Of a stretch of 64,000 nucleotides of DNA, positions 60,322 through 64,000 are shown piece by piece (the first letter of the stretch is position 1; each line of letters starts with the position of its first letter). Origin of the DNA: Brevundimonas nasdae (lineage in GTDB: Bacteria > Pseudomonadota > Alphaproteobacteria > Caulobacterales > Caulobacteraceae). The position numbers were made by a program, and so were the translations under genes. The stretch is taken from the NCBI RefSeq assembly GCF_016654005.1, contig NZ_JAEPWN010000006.1:1-64000 (forward strand), written 5' to 3'. The notes below the pieces were generated by a model. The model was not told the origin of the DNA, did no database searches, and was given only the letters and a program-made list of their open reading frames with translations.

Positions 60322-63063
60322 ATGCGTATTCATCATGCAATTCTGGCCAGCTCAGTCAGCGCATTGTCGCTGCTGGCCGGTCAGGCGTTCGCACAGCAGG
60401 CGGGAGAACCATCGACGGTCGACGAAGTGGTCGTCACCGGCATCCGCGCCTCGCTGCGGCAATCCATCGACACCAAGCGTAACGCCAACGCCATCGTTGA
60501 CGTCGTCACCGCGGAAGATGTGGGCAAGTTCCCCAGCTCCAACGTGGCTGAAGCCATCACCATCATTCCGGGCGTCACCGTCGACCGCGCCTTTGGTCAG
60601 GGTGAAAAGGTCTCGATTCTGGGCACCGATCCGGCCCTGAACCGCACCCTGTTGAACGGCCAGACGGTCGCCTCGGCGGACTGGTTCCTGCTGGATCAGC
60701 CGGGCCGGACCTTCAACTACGCCCTGCTGGCGCCGCAGATCGTCGGCAAGGTCGAGGTGTTCAAGTCGCCGGAAGCCCGCATCGACGAAGGCTCCATCGG
60801 CGGCACCGTCAATGTCTCGACCCGTCGTCCGCTGGATCTGGGCGAACACACCCTGTCGGGCGCGGTGACCTATCTCTACAATGACCGCTCCAAGGAAGGC
60901 GATCCGCAGCTGTCGGCCCTGGCCGGCTGGCGCAACGCCGACGCCACCTTCGGCGTCCTGGTCTCGGCCCAGCGCGCGGTGGACCAACTGCGCCGCGACG
61001 GTCTGGAATCCTTCGGCACCATTCCGGCCAACTATTACAATGGCGGCAACGCAGAGAACCCTGGCGCCGACGCCATCGCCAACGGCAACTGTACGGGGGC
61101 CTGCGCCACCACCCTGCTGGCCAACCCGAATGCGCGGGGCCTGAACTCGTTCGGAACCTCGTATTTCGAGCAGTCGCGGGAGCGCAACAGCTACACGGTC
61201 GCCGCCCAGTGGCGTCCGAACGCGCAACTGGACTTGAACTTCGACTGGCTGCGCGTCGACGCCACCTATGACAATACGGCTCAGGCCATGTTCGCCTTCC
61301 AGGGCAACACCTGGAACAGCCTGGGCGGCCTGACCGCCATCCAGGTCGATGACGGGGTCATCACTAAGGCCTCATTCAAGAATGCGCTCAGCGTCTGGGA
61401 CGTTCAGTATCGTGAAGCGGCTCTGACCACCGACAGCTACCATCTGAACGGCAAGTGGAACGCGGGCGCCTGGGATATCGCTGGCGACGTTGGCTACACC
61501 AAGGCTGAAGGCGGCACTCAGCGTCAGCTGTTCGGCGAGTTCCTGAACTGGGCCGATTACACGGTCGACTTCACCGGCGCGCCGGGCAAGCCGGGCGTCC
61601 TGACCTACGCCAACGGCAACGTCCTGAACAATGCCGGGGCCTTCTCGTTCGACGGCGGATGGGGTGCTGGCGACCCGTCCGTCGGTCCGGACGGCTACAA
61701 CGCCGGGTGGGGCGGCAATATCGTCTCCAAGCCGACGACGGACGAAGAGACCTACGCCCAGTTCGACGCGGGCTATAACCGCGACGGTTTCATCAACCGC
61801 ATCCAGTTCGGCTATAAGTACCGCACGCACGAAACCGACCAGAAGATGTCGGGTGTGACGGTCCAAGTTTACGGCAATCCATCCACCGCCGCACCGTTCA
61901 ATCCCACGGTCGCGCCCGGCAACTATCTGCGCGGCTTTGATGGCGTCAACGACCAGATGAAGGGCCGCCTGCGCATGGATGGCCGGGTTCTGGCCGACTA
62001 TATCGAGGCGGGCGGCTACCTGCGTCCCTGGCAGCCCAAGCCGGTTCCGACCGTTTTCGGCAACGCCGAATTCACCGCGCAGAACTGGAACATTCAGGAG
62101 ACGATCAACGCCGTTTACGGTCAGGTCAACTTCGAGAATGAGCGGGTTCGCGGCAACGTCGGCCTGCGTTACGTCCGCACGGAATCCGAAAGCGGCGGCT
62201 TCACCTGCGTCAATCAGGTCGGCGGCGCCTGCGGCACGACGGAGGCGGACTGGGCATGGAACGTCAAGAGCAAGTCGTATGACGACATCCTGCCCAGCCT
62301 GAACGTCGCCATCAACGCGTCCGAGGATGTGATTGTCCGCATCGCGGCGGCCAAGGTCATCTCGCGGCCGAACTATGCCGACATGTCCAACTATTTCTGG
62401 CTCTCGGATCAGATCCTGACGGGCGGCGGCGGCAACCCGGACCTGGATCCCTACAAGTCCACCAACCTGAACCTGGCGGCGGAATGGTATTTCGCACCGA
62501 ACGCCATCCTGTCGGGTGAGGTCTTCTACAAGAAGATCGACAACTACATCCTGCAGTCCACCTCGCCGGAGCAGCACTTCAACCAGGCGCGCAACGCCGT
62601 CACCACCTATCAGATCAGCCGTCCGAACAACGCAGGTTCGGCCGACCTCAAGGGCGCGACCTTCGCCTATCAGCAGACCTATGCCTACGGCCTCGGCCTG
62701 CTGGCCAACTACACCTATGTCGACGGCAGTGCGGACAATGGCCAGGATCTGCCGTTCAACTCCAAGCACCAGGTGAACATCAGTCCGTTCTATGAGTCGG
62801 GTCCGTTCTCTGCGCGGGTCACCTATACGTGGCGGTCCAAGTATTTCACCGGCATCGACCGCGGCGACAACCTGTATGTCCGCGCCTACACCGGTCTGGA
62901 CGCCACGGCGGGCTATGCCTTCAACGAGCGCGTCAGCCTGACCGTGTCCGGCCAGAACCTGCTGGACAGCGAATACTACTCGTACGCCAACAAGGAAAAC
63001 CTGCCGCGCGGCATCTACCGCACGGGCCGCAAGCTGCTGGCGACCGTCAGCGTCTCGTTCTAA
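60322..63063 (+). CDS. TonB-dependent receptor of the GlcNAc locus
   Basis: 913 residues from ATG 60322 (GGGGAGAA upstream; the frame is open to 60259). Signal peptide about 1-25 (AFA-QQ), TonB box VDEVVVTGIRASL (about 34-46), plug with EDVGKFPSSNVAEAIT, VEVFKSPEARIDEGSIGGTVNVSTRRPLDL (split across about 153-182), and a barrel ending LLATVSVSF. The receptors of this subgroup (EDVGKxP, EGSIGG) take up carbohydrates; the homologous place in Caulobacter encodes the GlcNAc/chitin-oligosaccharide receptor. A terminator and a GH20 gene follow. Confidence 0.93.
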   Translation: MRIHHAILASSVSALSLLAGQAFAQQAGEPSTVDEVVVTGIRASLRQSIDTKRNANAIVDVVTAEDVGKFPSSNVAEAITIIPGVTVDRAFGQGEKVSILGTDPALNRTLLNGQTVASADWFLLDQPGRTFNYALLAPQIVGKVEVFKSPEARIDEGSIGGTVNVSTRRPLDLGEHTLSGAVTYLYNDRSKEGDPQLSALAGWRNADATFGVLVSAQRAVDQLRRDGLESFGTIPANYYNGGNAENPGADAIANGNCTGACATTLLANPNARGLNSFGTSYFEQSRERNSYTVAAQWRPNAQLDLNFDWLRVDATYDNTAQAMFAFQGNTWNSLGGLTAIQVDDGVITKASFKNALSVWDVQYREAALTTDSYHLNGKWNAGAWDIAGDVGYTKAEGGTQRQLFGEFLNWADYTVDFTGAPGKPGVLTYANGNVLNNAGAFSFDGGWGAGDPSVGPDGYNAGWGGNIVSKPTTDEETYAQFDAGYNRDGFINRIQFGYKYRTHETDQKMSGVTVQVYGNPSTAAPFNPTVAPGNYLRGFDGVNDQMKGRLRMDGRVLADYIEAGGYLRPWQPKPVPTVFGNAEFTAQNWNIQETINAVYGQVNFENERVRGNVGLRYVRTESESGGFTCVNQVGGACGTTEADWAWNVKSKSYDDILPSLNVAINASEDVIVRIAAAKVISRPNYADMSNYFWLSDQILTGGGGNPDLDPYKSTNLNLAAEWYFAPNAILSGEVFYKKIDNYILQSTSPEQHFNQARNAVTTYQISRPNNAGSADLKGATFAYQQTYAYGLGLLANYTYVDGSADNGQDLPFNSKHQVNISPFYESGPFSARVTYTWRSKYFTGIDRGDNLYVRAYTGLDATAGYAFNERVSLTVSGQNLLDSEYYSYANKENLPRGIYRTGRKLLATVSVSF

Positions 63064-63145
63064 AGCCGAGCTTCCCGGATGGCGCCAGATCGCGTCGTCC
63101 GGGTCGCCGCGCTTGTCGAAAAGGCCTTCTCCTGAGGCCAGACTG

Positions 63146-63177
63146 GCGCGGGGCGGCGACGTCCCGCGCGCTTTTTT
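63146..63177 (+). terminator. Hairpin terminator after the GlcNAc receptor
   Basis: GCGCGGG (63146-63152) pairs with CCCGCGC (63163-63169) around a ten-base loop, then six T follow at 63172-63177. It would lower, though perhaps not stop, read-through into the hexosaminidase gene, which starts 16 bp later. Confidence 0.75.
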
Positions 63178-63192
63178 GATGCGAGACCGCGT

Positions 63193-64000
63193 ATGATCCA
63201 GACCGCTCTATCGGCGACGAGGTTCGCCCCCTTCCTGGCTCCGCTGGCTGCGGCCGTGCTGGCCCTGTCGTTCAATCCTGCCATGGCGGCCGAGGCGTCT
63301 GTCGGGTCGATCATCCCCCGGCCTGCGTCGGAAACGGCCCGACCCTCCAGTTTCACGCTCAACGCCTCCACCGTCATCGTCACGCCGCGCGGCGACGCGG
63401 AGGCGGCCCGGGCGGCGGCCTATTTCGCCGATCTGATCCAGCGCACGCGCGGCCTGAGGCTGACGGTCCGTGAAGGGGCGGCGCCTGCTCGCGGCGCCAT
63501 CGTCCTGCGCCGCGCCCACACGACAGGCGCCGACGCCTACAGCCTGAACGTCTCAGATCGCGGCGTCGAGATTTCGGCCAATGACTTCGGCGGCCTGCTG
63601 TATGGCGCGGTCAGTCTGTGGCAGTTGGCGACCGCCGAGGAAGGCCAGGGATCCGCGGTCATCCCCGCCATTTCGATCCAGGATGCGCCGCGGTTCACCT
63701 GGCGCGGCATGATGCTGGATTCCGCCCGTCACTATCAGTCGCCCGAGTTCATCAAGGGCTTCATCGACTGGATGGCGGTGCACAAGTTCAACGTCTTCCA
63801 CTGGCACCTGACCGACGATCAGGCCTGGCGTCTGGAGATCAAACGCTATCCGCGCCTGACCGAAATCGGCGGCTGGCGCGTGCCGGCGGGGGCTGCGGCC
63901 CAGTCCGATATTGATCCGGCGACGGGGCGCCCGCGCCTGTATGGCGGCGTTTACAGCCAGGAGACGGTGCGCGAGATCGTGGCCTACGCCGCCGCCCGCA
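63193..64000 (+). CDS. Beta-N-acetylhexosaminidase, GH20 (3' end outside window)
   Basis: The first 269 codons of a gene that runs off the right edge. ATG at 63193; signal peptide about 1-32 (PAMA-AE); the GH20b domain (about 35-160, with GADAYSLNVSDRGVEIS and GGLLYGAVSLWQL); then the GH20 catalytic barrel begins with PRFTWRGMMLDSARHY and FHWHLTDDQAWRLEIKRYP (about 171-220), a strong family signature. The catalytic Asp-Glu pair lies beyond the window. It would release GlcNAc from chito-oligosaccharides in the periplasm for the nag pathway. Confidence 0.93.
   Translation, partial: MIQTALSATRFAPFLAPLAAAVLALSFNPAMAAEASVGSIIPRPASETARPSSFTLNASTVIVTPRGDAEAARAAAYFADLIQRTRGLRLTVREGAAPARGAIVLRRAHTTGADAYSLNVSDRGVEISANDFGGLLYGAVSLWQLATAEEGQGSAVIPAISIQDAPRFTWRGMMLDSARHYQSPEFIKGFIDWMAVHKFNVFHWHLTDDQAWRLEIKRYPRLTEIGGWRVPAGAAAQSDIDPATGRPRLYGGVYSQETVREIVAYAAAR

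Overview
The window is GC-rich alphaproteobacterial chromosome, most likely from the Caulobacterales (Brevundimonas or Caulobacter type). That is an inference from four TonB-dependent receptors in 64 kb, a nag cluster ordered regulator / deaminase / deacetylase with a divergent TonB receptor and a GH20 hexosaminidase, and a response regulator, FecR/LysM protein and CHASE2 kinase set.

Host backbone, left part (1-30.1 kb). The left edge is the end of an IS3-type element that has cut the 5' part off a PepSY membrane protein gene. A CysB-like LysR regulator follows. From 2.2 to 16.8 kb lies a nutrient-scavenging block: three TonB-dependent receptors, a secreted metallophosphoesterase, a PhoD phosphatase, an MFS / LacI / HisN-like phosphatase operon, and an OmpR-type regulator whose receiver has lost its phosphorylation residues. 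Two of the receptor promoters carry Pho-box-like 11-bp-periodic repeats, so phosphate limitation is a plausible common signal. Housekeeping genes follow: poxB, a DUF167 protein, a lipoprotein amidohydrolase coupled to a degenerate paralogue, a UPF0178 protein, arfB, EF-hand and TonB_C-like proteins, ubiE-ubiB, phhB, an SDR and a DUF885 lipoprotein.

Genomic island (about 30.2-50.7 kb). A large serine recombinase has integrated about 20.5 kb at the 3' end of tRNA-Arg(CCG). The last 20 bp of the tRNA and the sequence beyond it are repeated at the far end. The cargo is almost entirely anti-phage or conflict machinery: a sigma-region-4/HEPN pair; an XRE-controlled SIR2 / small protein / SMC-ATPase operon resembling Lamassu; an AbiJ-like protein; an AbiE-like pair whose antitoxin carries a nuclease-like domain behind an elaborate palindromic operator; a four-gene overlapping operon of an unknown protein, a QueC-like enzyme, an XRE-ImmA/IrrE protease and a PIN RNase (the best candidate here for an undescribed system); and a 1172-residue STAND NTPase with an alpha-solenoid tail. 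Decayed recombinase pieces mark the right end.

Host backbone, right part (50.7-64 kb). Small unknown genes lead into an OmpR response regulator, a LysM-FecR protein and a CHASE2 histidine kinase, then a lipoprotein, then the N-acetylglucosamine locus. There nagR, nagB-II and nagA are joined by TGATG overlaps and run left; the TonB receptor and a GH20 beta-N-acetylhexosaminidase (cut by the window edge) run right. Together they would bind and import chito-oligosaccharide products, split them, deacetylate GlcNAc-6-P and deaminate the product to fructose-6-P.
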